Origin: Streptomyces sp. Root431 | GTDB taxonomy: Bacteria > Actinomycetota > Actinomycetes > Streptomycetales > Streptomycetaceae | Direction of reading: 5' to 3' | Length of the DNA: 64,000 nt | Assembly (NCBI RefSeq): GCF_001426585.1 | Contig: NZ_LMEI01000006.1 | Span: 300,956-364,955, forward strand | Shown: piece after piece, positions 1 to 7,945 of the stretch | Numbering within the stretch: the stretch's first letter is position 1 | How the letters are laid out: each line of letters begins with the position of its first letter | Made by a program: the position numbers and the translations under genes | Notes under the pieces: generated by a model | What the model was told of the DNA's origin: nothing | Databases searched by the model: none | The model's input: only the letters and a program-made list of their open reading frames with translations

Positions 1-98
1 TGGTCCCGTGGAGGGGCTGCGGATCTGCTGACAGGGGGACGAGCTGCGGGGCCCCAAGGCCTCAGGCTGCCGGTGCGCGCGGGCCGCAGTGTGCTCTC

Positions 99-1133
99 TC
101 AGGCCGTCGGCGGCGCGATCTCGCCCGAGCCGCGGGCGATGAGCGTCGTGCCGAGCACGACCCGCTCCGGTGCCCCGCCGGCCCCGTCGAGGCGCCGGAA
201 GAGCCGCTCGGCCGCCGTCCGGCCGAGCGCGGCGGCGTCCTGGGCGATGACCGTGATGCCGAGCAGATCGGCCAGTTCGATGTCGTCGAAGCCGACGAGG
301 GCGACCGGGGACGCGTGACCGGCGAGGGTCCGCACCGCCGTCACGGTGACCCGGTTGTTCCCCGCGAACAGCGCCGTCACCGGCTCCGGCGCGGTCAGCA
401 TCGCCCGTACGGCCGCGCCCACCCGCTCCGGGTGCGTCGACCCGAGCGAGACCCAGTCGTCCTTGACGGGCAGGCCCGCGTCCTCCATCGCCGCGTGGTA
501 GCCGCGCAGCCGCTCGGCGCCGGTGTGGATGCGGGGACGGTCTCCGATGAAACCGATCCGGCGGTGTCCGTGGGCGATCAGATGGGCCACGCCGGTGCGG
601 GCCCCGCCGAAACTGTCGGAGAGGACGGCGTCGGCGTCGATCCGCCCCGCCGGCCGGTCGACGAAGACCGTGGCGACGCCCGCCCTGATCTCCGGTTCGA
701 GATAGCGGTGGTCGTCGCCGGCGGGGATGACGATGAGGCCGTCGACCCGGCGCGCGCACAGGGCGAGCGCCAACTCCTGCTCCCGGTCCGGGTCCTCGGC
801 GCTGGAGCCGTTGATGAGGAGCGCGCCGTGTGCCCGCGCGACCTCCTCGACGGCGCGGCTGAGCGGCCCGTAGAAGGGGTCGGCGAGATCCTCCAGGACC
901 AGCCCGATGGTGGCCGTCCTGCCCTTGCGCAGGACCCGTGCGCTGTCGTTGCGGCGGAATCCGAGGGCCTCGATGGCCTCCTGGACGCGGCGCTCGGTGT
1001 CCGGGGTGACGCCCGGTTCGCCGTTGACGACCCGGGAGACCGTCTTGAGGCCGACACCGGCGCGGGCGGCGACGTCCTTCATCGTGGGCCGGTTGCCGTA
1101 GCGGTGATCGGTGCGGCGGGCGATGTCGGCCAC
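99..1133 (-). CDS. LacI-family transcriptional regulator
   Basis: LacI-type repressor that would bind an operator as a dimer and release it on binding a sugar-like ligand. The helix-turn-helix is at about residues 18-40 (MKDVAARAGVGLKTVSRV), followed by a periplasmic-binding-protein-like domain to the end; 344 aa is the usual family length. The GTG at 1133 gives the longest reading; an ATG at 1082 (residue 18) would begin right at the DNA-binding helix and cannot be excluded. It is divergent from the ROK kinase gene, with a perfect palindrome between them, so it probably represses both. The ligand is unknown. Confidence 0.9.
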   Translation of the reverse strand: MADIARRTDHRYGNRPTMKDVAARAGVGLKTVSRVVNGEPGVTPDTERRVQEAIEALGFRRNDSARVLRKGRTATIGLVLEDLADPFYGPLSRAVEEVARAHGALLINGSSAEDPDREQELALALCARRVDGLIVIPAGDDHRYLEPEIRAGVATVFVDRPAGRIDADAVLSDSFGGARTGVAHLIAHGHRRIGFIGDRPRIHTGAERLRGYHAAMEDAGLPVKDDWVSLGSTHPERVGAAVRAMLTAPEPVTALFAGNNRVTVTAVRTLAGHASPVALVGFDDIELADLLGITVIAQDAAALGRTAAERLFRRLDGAGGAPERVVLGTTLIARGSGEIAPPTA

Positions 1134-1165
1134 GGTGCGGGGGTCCTCCGTCGTGTGGGGGTCCG

Positions 1166-1232
1166 GTGTCGGTTCCGGGGCGGATTCCGGTTTCGCTTCC
1201 GGTTCCGGATCCGTTACCGGTCCGGGATCTCG
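1166..1232. repeat. TTCCGG-rich degenerate repeat tract
   Basis: Upstream of the LacI-type gene the DNA is an imperfect array of GGTTCCGG/GATTCCGG-like units. It has no coding character and no perfect repeat register. It lies between the regulator gene and the operator palindrome at 1257 and may simply be low-complexity spacer. Confidence 0.4.
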
Positions 1233-1256
1233 GTCTCAGGTCGAGCATAGAGCCTG

Positions 1257-1268
1257 GACAACGTTGTC
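1257..1268. promoter_or_regulatory. LacI-type operator palindrome
   Basis: GACAACGTTGTC is a perfect 12-bp palindrome with a central CG, the hallmark of LacI-family operators. It sits in the intergenic region between the divergent LacI regulator and the ROK kinase, about 70 bp upstream of the kinase start. Confidence 0.75.
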
Positions 1269-1337
1269 ATACGCCGGGAGACTGGGCAGACTGTACGGAT
1301 CACCACCGGCCGTTTCCGGCCGCCGACTGGAGGATCC

Positions 1338-2327
1338 GTGCCCCTGCACCCCGACCCCGCAACCGGCCCCGTCCCCGGTCTCGTCGTCGCACTCGACATC
1401 GGCGGCACCAAGATCGCCGGGGCGCTGGTCGACGGCGAGGGGCGACTCCGGGTGCGGGCCCAGCGGCCCACGCCCGCCCGGGAGGACGGCGAGACGGTGA
1501 TGAAGGCCGTCGAGGCCGTCCTGGAGGAGCTCGCCGCCACGCCGCTGTGGGCGGCGGCGGGAGCCGTCGGCATCGGCAGCGCGGGCCCGGTGGACGCCTC
1601 GCGGGGGACCGTGAGCCCGGTGAACGTCCCCGGCTGGCGCGACTTCCCGCTCGTCGAGCGGGTCCGCCGCGCGACGAGCGGACGCCCCGTCACCCTGGTC
1701 GGCGACGGGGTGGCCATGACGGCCGCCGAGCACTGGCTCGGCGCCGCCCGCGACCACGACAACGCCCTCTGCCTCGTGGTCTCCACCGGTGTCGGCGGAG
1801 GTCTCGTCCTCGACGGCCGGCTCCACCCGGGCCCCACCGGCAACGCCGGTCACCTCGGACACATCTCCGTCGACCTGGACGGCGATCCCTGCGCCTGCGG
1901 CGGCCGCGGCTGCGTCGAACGGATCGCCAGCGGCCCGCACATCGCGCGCCGCGCCCTGGAGAACGGCTGGCGGCCGGGGCCGGACGGCGACGCCTCCGCG
2001 GCGGCGGTCGCCGCCGCCGCGCGCGCCGGGGACCCGATCGCCGTCGCCTCCTTCGAGCGGGCCGCGCAAGCGCTCGCGGCGGGCATCGCCGCCACGGCGA
2101 CGCTCGTCGAGATCGACATCGCGGTCGTCGGCGGCGGGGTGGCGGGCGCCGGCGAGGTCCTGTTCGGCCCGCTGCGGCGCAGTCTCGCGACCTACGCGAC
2201 GCTCTCCTTCGTACGGGACCTGACGGTCGTCCCGGCCGTCACGGGCACCGACGCCGGCCTGCTGGGCGCCGCCGCGGCGGCCGGGAGCGGGGGGACCGGG
2301 GCGGCCTGGCCGGGCTCCGGCAGCTGA
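1338..2327 (+). CDS. ROK-family sugar kinase (glucokinase-like)
   Basis: Likely ATP-dependent sugar or amino-sugar kinase in the cytoplasm. The ATP-binding DIGGTK motif is at residues 20-25, the ROK zinc motif CxCGxxGC at about 185-192 (CACGGRGC), and the glycine-rich GGGVAGAG segment towards the C-terminus. There is no N-terminal helix-turn-helix, so it is an enzyme rather than a ROK repressor. GTG start at 1338 follows GGAGG by 4 nt. It is divergent from the LacI regulator that presumably controls it. The substrate cannot be told from sequence alone, because no transporter or glycosidase is adjacent. Confidence 0.85.
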   Translation: MPLHPDPATGPVPGLVVALDIGGTKIAGALVDGEGRLRVRAQRPTPAREDGETVMKAVEAVLEELAATPLWAAAGAVGIGSAGPVDASRGTVSPVNVPGWRDFPLVERVRRATSGRPVTLVGDGVAMTAAEHWLGAARDHDNALCLVVSTGVGGGLVLDGRLHPGPTGNAGHLGHISVDLDGDPCACGGRGCVERIASGPHIARRALENGWRPGPDGDASAAAVAAAARAGDPIAVASFERAAQALAAGIAATATLVEIDIAVVGGGVAGAGEVLFGPLRRSLATYATLSFVRDLTVVPAVTGTDAGLLGAAAAAGSGGTGAAWPGSGS

Positions 2328-2426
2328 CCACGACGATCCGCCCGGACACGTGCCGGACCTGTGTTCGTGGTTTTCGTGGCAGGGTGTTGCGGGCAATCCA
2401 CTGGGGGCTACCGAAGAGGGGGAATC

Positions 2427-3509
2427 GTGATCGTCTGGATCAACGGTACGTTCGGCGCGGGGAAGACCAGTACCGCGCGCGAACTGGTCGATCTGATCCC
2501 GCAGAGCACTCTGTTCGACCCCGAGCTCATCGGTGGGGCCATGAGCCGGCTCCTCCCGGCCAAGCGGCTCGCCGAGGTCGAGGACTTCCAGGACCTGCCG
2601 ATCTGGCGGCGCCTGGTCGTCGACACCGCCGCCGCCCTGCTCGCCGAGGTCGGCGGAGTCCTGATCATCCCCATGACCCTGCTCCGGCAGGAGTACCGGG
2701 ACGAGATCTTCGGCGGGCTCGCCGCCCGCCGGATCGAGGTGCGGCACATCCTGCTCGCCCCGGAGGAAACGATCCTGCGGCAGCGGATCGACGGCCGGAC
2801 CGAGCACGGCGAACCCGAGGCCGACGCCCGCGTCCGGCGGTGGTGCCACGGCCACATCCCGCCGTACCGCGCCGCGCTCGACTGGCTCGCCGGCGACGCG
2901 TACACCGTCGACACCTCGGCGCTCACCGCGGCCGAGGCCGCCCGGGCCGTCGCCGACGCGGTCCGGGCCGACCTGGCCGCGCCCTGCGGCATCGTCCAGA
3001 CACCCGAACCGACCGGCGAGACCCTGGCCGCGGGCGTCCTGCTCTTCGACGAGGAGGACCGCTTCCTGCTCGTCGACCCCACGTACAAGCCCGGCTGGGA
3101 GTTCCCCGGCGGCGTCGTCGAACCGGGCGAACCGCCGGCCCGCGCCGGAATGCGCGAGGTGGCGGAGGAGGTCGGGCTCGAACTCGACTCCGTACCCCGC
3201 CTGCTGCTCGTGGACTGGGAACGGCCCAAGCCCCCGGGATACGGCGGCCTCCGCCTCCTCTTCGACGGCGGCACGCTCCACGCCGCCGACACCGCGCGCC
3301 TCCGCCTCCCCGGCGCCGAGCTCCGCGAGTGGCGCTTCGTCACCGAGGAGGAGGCCGCCGACCTGCTCCCACCCGTCCGGTACGACCGCCTCCGCTGGGC
3401 GCTGCGCGCCCGCGAACGCGGCACGGTGCTCAACCTGGAGGCGGGGGTCCCGGTGGGCCGGGACGCACCCGAGGAGTCGTTCGTACGGGAGAGCCTCGAA
3501 AGCCCCTAA
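2427..3509 (+). CDS. TmrB-like P-loop protein fused to NUDIX hydrolase
   Basis: A 360-aa two-domain protein. Residues 1-190 are a small P-loop domain with Walker A GTFGAGKTS at 7-15. The opening MIVWINGTFGAGKT and later DFQDLPIWR and IIPMT segments resemble, from memory, Bacillus TmrB (tunicamycin resistance). Residues 205-340 form a NUDIX domain with a complete box at about 228-250 (GGVVEPGE then REVAEEVG). GTG at 2427 is chosen because GAGGGGG precedes it; upstream in-frame sequence has no coding character. It probably hydrolyses or phosphorylates a nucleotide-like compound. The 3' end overlaps the convergent MarR gene by 4 bp. Confidence 0.85.
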   Translation: MIVWINGTFGAGKTSTARELVDLIPQSTLFDPELIGGAMSRLLPAKRLAEVEDFQDLPIWRRLVVDTAAALLAEVGGVLIIPMTLLRQEYRDEIFGGLAARRIEVRHILLAPEETILRQRIDGRTEHGEPEADARVRRWCHGHIPPYRAALDWLAGDAYTVDTSALTAAEAARAVADAVRADLAAPCGIVQTPEPTGETLAAGVLLFDEEDRFLLVDPTYKPGWEFPGGVVEPGEPPARAGMREVAEEVGLELDSVPRLLLVDWERPKPPGYGGLRLLFDGGTLHAADTARLRLPGAELREWRFVTEEEAADLLPPVRYDRLRWALRARERGTVLNLEAGVPVGRDAPEESFVRESLESP

Positions 3510-4006
3510 GGGGCTCCGTCGCCCTCGACGTTGGCGACCATCCGGCGCAGGACCTTCAGCGCGGCCACGTACTCCTCGTCGCTGATGCCCGCGTGCACCT
3601 CGGCCCGCAGTTCGGTCACCAGCTCGCGGAGCCGCACGCGGGCGGCCTCGCCGGCGTCGGTCAGGTGCAGGCGCAGTGCGTCGTCCGCCCGGAGCCAGCC
3701 GCGGTGCAGCAACCGGTCGACGACGCGCGCGATCTCGTGCGGCCCGTCCGCGAGGGGCGTCAGCTGGCTGACGACCTCCTCACGGCTCGGTGCCGAGGGC
3801 CCGCCGTTCACGCGGTTGAGCACCCAGTACTGCGGCTGCGTGACGTCGATCCGGGCCATGGCGTCCCGCAGGTGCCGGGTGACGGCGTCATGGGCGAGGC
3901 CGCTCCAGTAGCCGATGGGCTGGGTGGCGAGCGCTTCGTCGACGGCGGACGGGTCGGCGGGCGCTTGGTCGGTCCTGGAAGGGGCACCGGACTTCATGGC
4001 CGTCAT
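3506..4006 (-). CDS. MarR-family transcriptional regulator
   Basis: 166-aa winged-helix protein of MarR type. Residues 45-110 carry the winged helix (QYWVLNRVNGG, then SREEVVSQLT), and the C-terminal helices would form the dimer interface. Its ATG overlaps the stop of the upstream metallo-hydrolase gene (ATGA at 4003-4006), so the two are translationally coupled and co-transcribed. A palindrome just upstream of the operon (4704-4721) is a candidate autoregulatory site. The effector is unknown. Confidence 0.85.
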   Translation of the reverse strand: MTAMKSGAPSRTDQAPADPSAVDEALATQPIGYWSGLAHDAVTRHLRDAMARIDVTQPQYWVLNRVNGGPSAPSREEVVSQLTPLADGPHEIARVVDRLLHRGWLRADDALRLHLTDAGEAARVRLRELVTELRAEVHAGISDEEYVAALKVLRRMVANVEGDGAP

Positions 4007-4695
4007 GCTGCCGCCTGCTCGGCCGCGGCGGCGAGTCGGGCCGCCGTGTCCGTGGTCACAGGGGCCCCGTGGCCGCAGCAGAGCACCGAGGGGGCCAGCT
4101 TCGCCAGCCGGCGCATCGAGTCCAGGGCGAGGGCTCGGTCGGCGTGGAAGACGCCGAACATCACGTCCGGCACGGACGCCACCGTGTCCCCGGCGAACAG
4201 CACGCCGTGGCGCGGGAGATGGACCGCGAGGGAGCCCGGCGTGTGGCCGGGGGCGTGGACGACCACCGCACCGTCGCCGAAGCCGAGGTCCTCACCGTCC
4301 TCGACCTCCCGGTCCACCCGGGTCGGCGGTGCCTCCGGCACGGTCATCCCGTGCTCGAACAGCGGGCGCTCCCAGTCGAGCAGGTCCGGCGCGGGGAGCG
4401 GGGCGTCGCCCCGGATGATCGGGGCGTCCAGGCGGTGGGCGATGATCTCGGCGCCGTGACGGTCGGCCAACTCCTGGGCCGCGCCCACGTGGTCCTTGTG
4501 ACAGTGGGTCAGGACGATCCGCCGCAGGCGGTCGGGATCGAGGCCGGCCGCCCGGATCGCCTCCGCGACCGCGTCCGCCGAGCCCGCCCACCCCGCGTCG
4601 ACGAGGGTCAGCTCCTCTTCGTCCTGCCAGAGGTAGGCCTGGCCGATGGTGAAGTCGAGGAGGTGCAACCGTGAGGTGATCGGGGTGAGTTCCAT
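4003..4695 (-). CDS. MBL-fold metallo-hydrolase
   Basis: 230-aa metallo-beta-lactamase-fold hydrolase. The metal-binding motif HCHKDH is at residues 64-69, followed by the HTPGS histidine, the FAGD aspartate and a C-terminal CGHG histidine, so both metal sites look complete. It has no signal peptide and is cytoplasmic. It is the first gene of a two-gene operon with the MarR regulator. The fold covers thioesterases, lactonases and glyoxalase II-like enzymes; no substrate can be assigned. The MarR pairing suggests a role in disposing of a small organic compound. Confidence 0.88.
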   Translation of the reverse strand: MELTPITSRLHLLDFTIGQAYLWQDEEELTLVDAGWAGSADAVAEAIRAAGLDPDRLRRIVLTHCHKDHVGAAQELADRHGAEIIAHRLDAPIIRGDAPLPAPDLLDWERPLFEHGMTVPEAPPTRVDREVEDGEDLGFGDGAVVVHAPGHTPGSLAVHLPRHGVLFAGDTVASVPDVMFGVFHADRALALDSMRRLAKLAPSVLCCGHGAPVTTDTAARLAAAAEQAAA

Positions 4696-4703
4696 GCCAC
4701 GAA

Positions 4704-4721
4704 CCTACGCAGCGCCGTAGG
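4704..4721. promoter_or_regulatory. palindromic operator candidate of the MBL-MarR operon
   Basis: CCTACGCAGCGCCGTAGG has perfect 6-bp arms around a 6-nt spacer. It begins 9 bp upstream of the metallo-hydrolase start, where a repressor would block transcription. MarR autoregulation of the operon is the simplest reading. Confidence 0.55.
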
Positions 4722-4799
4722 CCCGTGACATGGTTGTCCGCTGTCGGCGAGCTTCGCCGAACGCTGAATCAGAGCCCGTCGGCTCCGCAGGTCAGGTCG

Positions 4800-6164
4800 T
4801 CAGTTCTGCTTCGACCCGGCGTAGTTGAGGAGGAAGTGCGCCTCGGCGACCGAGAGCCGCTCCAACTCCTCGGGCGAGACCGACTCGTTGGGCGCGTGGA
4901 TCTGCGCCTCCGGCTCGCTCAGACCGATCAGCAGGATCTCCGCCTCCGGGTAGAGCGAGGCCAGCGTGTTGCACAGCGGGATCGAGCCGCCCATGCCCGC
5001 CGTCTGCATCTCCTGACCGGGGTACGCGATCCTCATCGCCTCGGCCATCGACGCGTACGCCGGGCTCGACGTGTCCGCCTGGAAGGCCTGGCCCTGGCCG
5101 ACCTGCTCCAGGGTCACCCGGGCGTTCCACGGCGTGTGCTTCTCGATGTGCGCGAAGAGCAGCTTCGTCGCCTCGACCGCGTCCTGGCCGGGCGGCACCC
5201 GCAGGCTGATCTGGGCGCGGGCCGACGCGGGGATCGACGGGGTCGCCCCGGCCACCGGGTGGCAGTCGATGCCGATGACGGTCACGGCCGGGCGCGCCCA
5301 GATCCGGTCCGCGACGGTGCCGGCGCCCGGCAGGGCCACGCCCGAGAGGACCTTGGCGTCCTGGCGGAAGTCCTCCTCCGGGTACTGGAGGCCGTCCCAC
5401 GCCTTGTCGCCCGGGAGGCCGTCGATGACGGTGGAACCGTCGGGGCCGCGCAGCGAGTCGAGGACGCGGATCAACGCGGCCAGCGCGTCCGGCGCGGCGC
5501 CGCCGAACTGACCCGAGTGCAGATTGCCCTCCAGGGTGTCGATCTGGACCCGGATCATCGTCATGCCGCGCAGGGTCGCGGTCACCGTGGGCAGGCCCAC
5601 GCGGAAGTTGCCCGCGTCGCCGATGACGATCGTGTCGGCGGTCAGCACCTCGGGGTGCTGCTCCGCGTAACGCTCCAGACCGCCGGTGCCCTGCTCCTCC
5701 GAACCCTCGACGATCACCTTGACCGTCACCGGCACGCCGCCGTTCGCCTTCAGGGCGCGCAGCGCGAGCAGGTGCAGGATGAAGCCGCCCTTGCAGTCGG
5801 CCGTACCGCGTCCGTACCAGCGGCCGTCCCGCTCGGTCAGCTCGAACGGCGGGGTGAGCCAGGCGGACTCGTCCAGCTTCGGCTGCACGTCGTAGTGCGC
5901 GTAGAGGAGGACGGTCGGCGCTCCGGCCGGGCCGGGCAGGATGCCGTACACGGCCTGCGAGCCGTCGGGCGTGTCGAGCAGCGCCACGTCCTGGAAGTCC
6001 TCGGCGCGCAGCGCGTCCGCGACCCAGTTCGCCGCCCCCTCGCACTCGCTGCGGGGCGCCACGGCCTCGTCCGCCACCGACTCGAATGCCACGAGCTCCG
6101 TGAGCTCGGCCTTCGCCCGGGGCATCAGGGACCTGACGGTCTCGGCGATCGGATTCGCGGTCAT
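4800..6164 (-). CDS. M20-family metallopeptidase (dipeptidase)
   Basis: 454-aa di-zinc exopeptidase of the M20/ArgE/DapE clan, probably a cytoplasmic dipeptidase. Metal ligands: YAHYDVQ (His90, Asp92), bridging Asp in TADCKGG, catalytic and ligand Glu in EGSEEQGTGG at about 157-166, Asp in DAGNF, and the C-terminal His in IHAPNE. A dimerisation domain is inserted in the middle. ATG at 6164 is preferred because AGGAG lies 7 nt upstream; a GTG two codons earlier is possible. It is divergent from the flavoprotein gene, with a palindrome-rich region between them. Confidence 0.92.
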   Translation of the reverse strand: MTANPIAETVRSLMPRAKAELTELVAFESVADEAVAPRSECEGAANWVADALRAEDFQDVALLDTPDGSQAVYGILPGPAGAPTVLLYAHYDVQPKLDESAWLTPPFELTERDGRWYGRGTADCKGGFILHLLALRALKANGGVPVTVKVIVEGSEEQGTGGLERYAEQHPEVLTADTIVIGDAGNFRVGLPTVTATLRGMTMIRVQIDTLEGNLHSGQFGGAAPDALAALIRVLDSLRGPDGSTVIDGLPGDKAWDGLQYPEEDFRQDAKVLSGVALPGAGTVADRIWARPAVTVIGIDCHPVAGATPSIPASARAQISLRVPPGQDAVEATKLLFAHIEKHTPWNARVTLEQVGQGQAFQADTSSPAYASMAEAMRIAYPGQEMQTAGMGGSIPLCNTLASLYPEAEILLIGLSEPEAQIHAPNESVSPEELERLSVAEAHFLLNYAGSKQN

Positions 6165-6206
6165 GGGCACGCTCCTGGTGGGTGCGACGTTACGACGTAG
6201 GGGAGG

Positions 6207-6284
6207 GCGTTCGCCGTATGTCGTGGTACGGCGAACGCACCGTAGATCCTACGGCGCGGGGCTCCGGCTACCGAGCCGTAGGAT
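6207..6284. promoter_or_regulatory. cluster of nested palindromes in a divergent promoter region
   Basis: Three inverted repeats lie between the M20 peptidase and the flavoprotein gene: perfect 12-bp arms at 6207-6218/6227-6238; CCGTAG-ATC-CTACGG at 6240-6254; and 9-bp arms ATCCTACGG/CCGTAGGAT at 6246-6254/6276-6284, nesting a smaller GGCTC/GAGCC pair. They would suit a dimeric repressor acting on both genes, or an mRNA hairpin. TAGGAT at 6279-6284 could be the -10 of the flavoprotein gene. Confidence 0.6.
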
Positions 6285-6329
6285 GCGTCGAGAGCAGACC
6301 ACCGGTCGGATCAGGAGCAGAAGCACATC

Positions 6330-7829
6330 GTGAGCAGCGAGCACGCAGAGAACGCCGGTCCCGAGAACGCCGCCAACGCTGACGACGCCGCCGTATATGA
6401 CGACGCCGCCGACGCTGCCGCCGACGACATCGCCACCGCAGCCGACATCGATGCGGACACCTCCGTCGGCACCGGTGCGGACGAGGGGGTGGAGGTCTGG
6501 GACGTGGTCGTGGTCGGCGCGGGTCCGGCCGGCGCGTCCGCGGCCTACGCGGCGGCGGTCGCGGGCCGCCGGGTCCTGCTCCTGGAGAAGTCGGAGCTGC
6601 CCCGGTACAAGACCTGTGGCGGCGGCATCATCGGCCCCTCCCGGGACTCCCTCCCGCCCGGCTTCGAACTGCCCCTCCAGGACCGGGTGAACGCCGTCAC
6701 CTTCTCCCTCGACGGCCGCTTCGCCCGCACCCGCCGCTCGCGCCGGATGCTCTTCGGGCTCATCAACCGGCCCGAGTTCGACGCCCAGCTCGTCGAGCAC
6801 GCGCAGAAGGCCGGCGCCGAGCTGCGGACCGGCGCCTCGGTGATCCGGGTGGAGCAGCACGGCCCGTCCGTCCCGGACCGGCGGACGGTCGCCGTCGTCC
6901 TGGCCGACGGCGAGACCGTCCTCGCGCGCGCGGTCGTCGGCGCCGACGGCAGTGCCAGCCGCATAGGAGCGCACGTGGGGGTGAAGCTCGGTCAGGTGGA
7001 CCTCGGTCTGGAGGCGGAGATCCCCGTGCCGCCGTCCGTGGCCGAGGACTGGAAGGGCCGCGTCCTCATCGACTGGGGTCCGATGCCCGGCAGTTACGGC
7101 TGGGTCTTCCCCAAGGGCGACACGCTGACCGTCGGCGTCATCTCGGCGCGCGGCGAGGGCGCCGCCACCAAGCGGTACATGGAGGACTTCGTCGCCCGGC
7201 TCGGCCTCGCCGGCTTCGAGCCCACGATCTCCTCCGGGCACCTGACGCGCTGCCGCACCGACGACTCGCCGCTCTCCCGCGGCCGGGTCCTCGTCTGCGG
7301 CGACGCGGCCGGTCTCCTGGAGCCGTGGACGCGCGAGGGCATCTCGTACGCGCTCCGCTCGGGACGGCTCGCGGGGGAGTGGGCGGTTCGGGTCGCGGAG
7401 GCGAACGACGCGGTCGACGCCCGGCGGCAGGCCCTGAACTACGCGTTCGCCATCAAGGCCGGTCTCGGTGTGGAGATGGCGGTCGGACGGCGGATGCTCG
7501 CGCTCTTCGAGCGGCGCCCGGGGCTGCTGCACGCCACGATCACGGGCTTCCGCCCCGCCTGGAACGCCTTCGCCGACATCACCCGTGGCTCGGCCACCCT
7601 CGGCGGCATGGTCCGCTCGAACGGCATGGCACGGCGGGCGCTGGAGATCCTGGACAAGCGGATGGACACGTCGTCCGGCGTGGGCCCCGCCGGCCGGGGC
7701 GTCACCGCGCGCGAGCGCGCGGAGGCGGAGTCCGAGACGGAGCCGGGGACCGAGCCGGGGACGGGGACCGACCGCGAGGTGGGCGGCCACGGGACCGCGG
7801 CGGCTTCGGAGGCCGCGGAGCAGCTCTGA
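6330..7829 (+). CDS. geranylgeranyl-reductase-family FAD-dependent oxidoreductase
   Basis: FAD-dependent reductase of the geranylgeranyl reductase family, which saturates isoprenoid double bonds. The Rossmann motif GAGPAG is at residues 63-68, the TCGGGI substrate-loop motif at about 92-97, and the GDAAGLLEPWTREGI FAD motif at about 323-337. An Ala/Asp-rich extension of about 55 residues precedes the flavin fold and a Glu/Thr/Gly-rich tail follows it; both are probably disordered. GTG at 6330 has AGGAG about 13 nt upstream. In actinomycetes such enzymes can act on the menaquinone side chain or other polyprenyl lipids; which applies here is unknown. Confidence 0.85.
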   Translation: MSSEHAENAGPENAANADDAAVYDDAADAAADDIATAADIDADTSVGTGADEGVEVWDVVVVGAGPAGASAAYAAAVAGRRVLLLEKSELPRYKTCGGGIIGPSRDSLPPGFELPLQDRVNAVTFSLDGRFARTRRSRRMLFGLINRPEFDAQLVEHAQKAGAELRTGASVIRVEQHGPSVPDRRTVAVVLADGETVLARAVVGADGSASRIGAHVGVKLGQVDLGLEAEIPVPPSVAEDWKGRVLIDWGPMPGSYGWVFPKGDTLTVGVISARGEGAATKRYMEDFVARLGLAGFEPTISSGHLTRCRTDDSPLSRGRVLVCGDAAGLLEPWTREGISYALRSGRLAGEWAVRVAEANDAVDARRQALNYAFAIKAGLGVEMAVGRRMLALFERRPGLLHATITGFRPAWNAFADITRGSATLGGMVRSNGMARRALEILDKRMDTSSGVGPAGRGVTARERAEAESETEPGTEPGTGTDREVGGHGTAAASEAAEQL

Positions 7830-7922
7830 CGGATCGCCACCGGCGCCGTCCTCGGCGCCGTGGGTGCCATAGGTGCTGCCACGGGTGCCATCGGCGTCAT
7901 CGACGCGTACGGGCTCCGCTGC

Positions 7923-7945
7923 CCCGGCCGTTTCACACGGCCGGG
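7923..7945. terminator. bidirectional terminator hairpin
   Basis: Perfect 9-bp stem CCCGGCCGT/ACGGCCGGG with loop TTCAC, between the convergent flavoprotein and deazaflavin oxidoreductase genes. The loop contains the stop codon (TCA on the plus strand) of the minus-strand gene. Confidence 0.7.

Noticed and set aside
1166..4459. A 1097-codon open frame on the plus strand
   Set aside because: It runs through three genes read in other frames, is dominated by Arg/Pro/Gly and has no domain; it is a GC-bias shadow.
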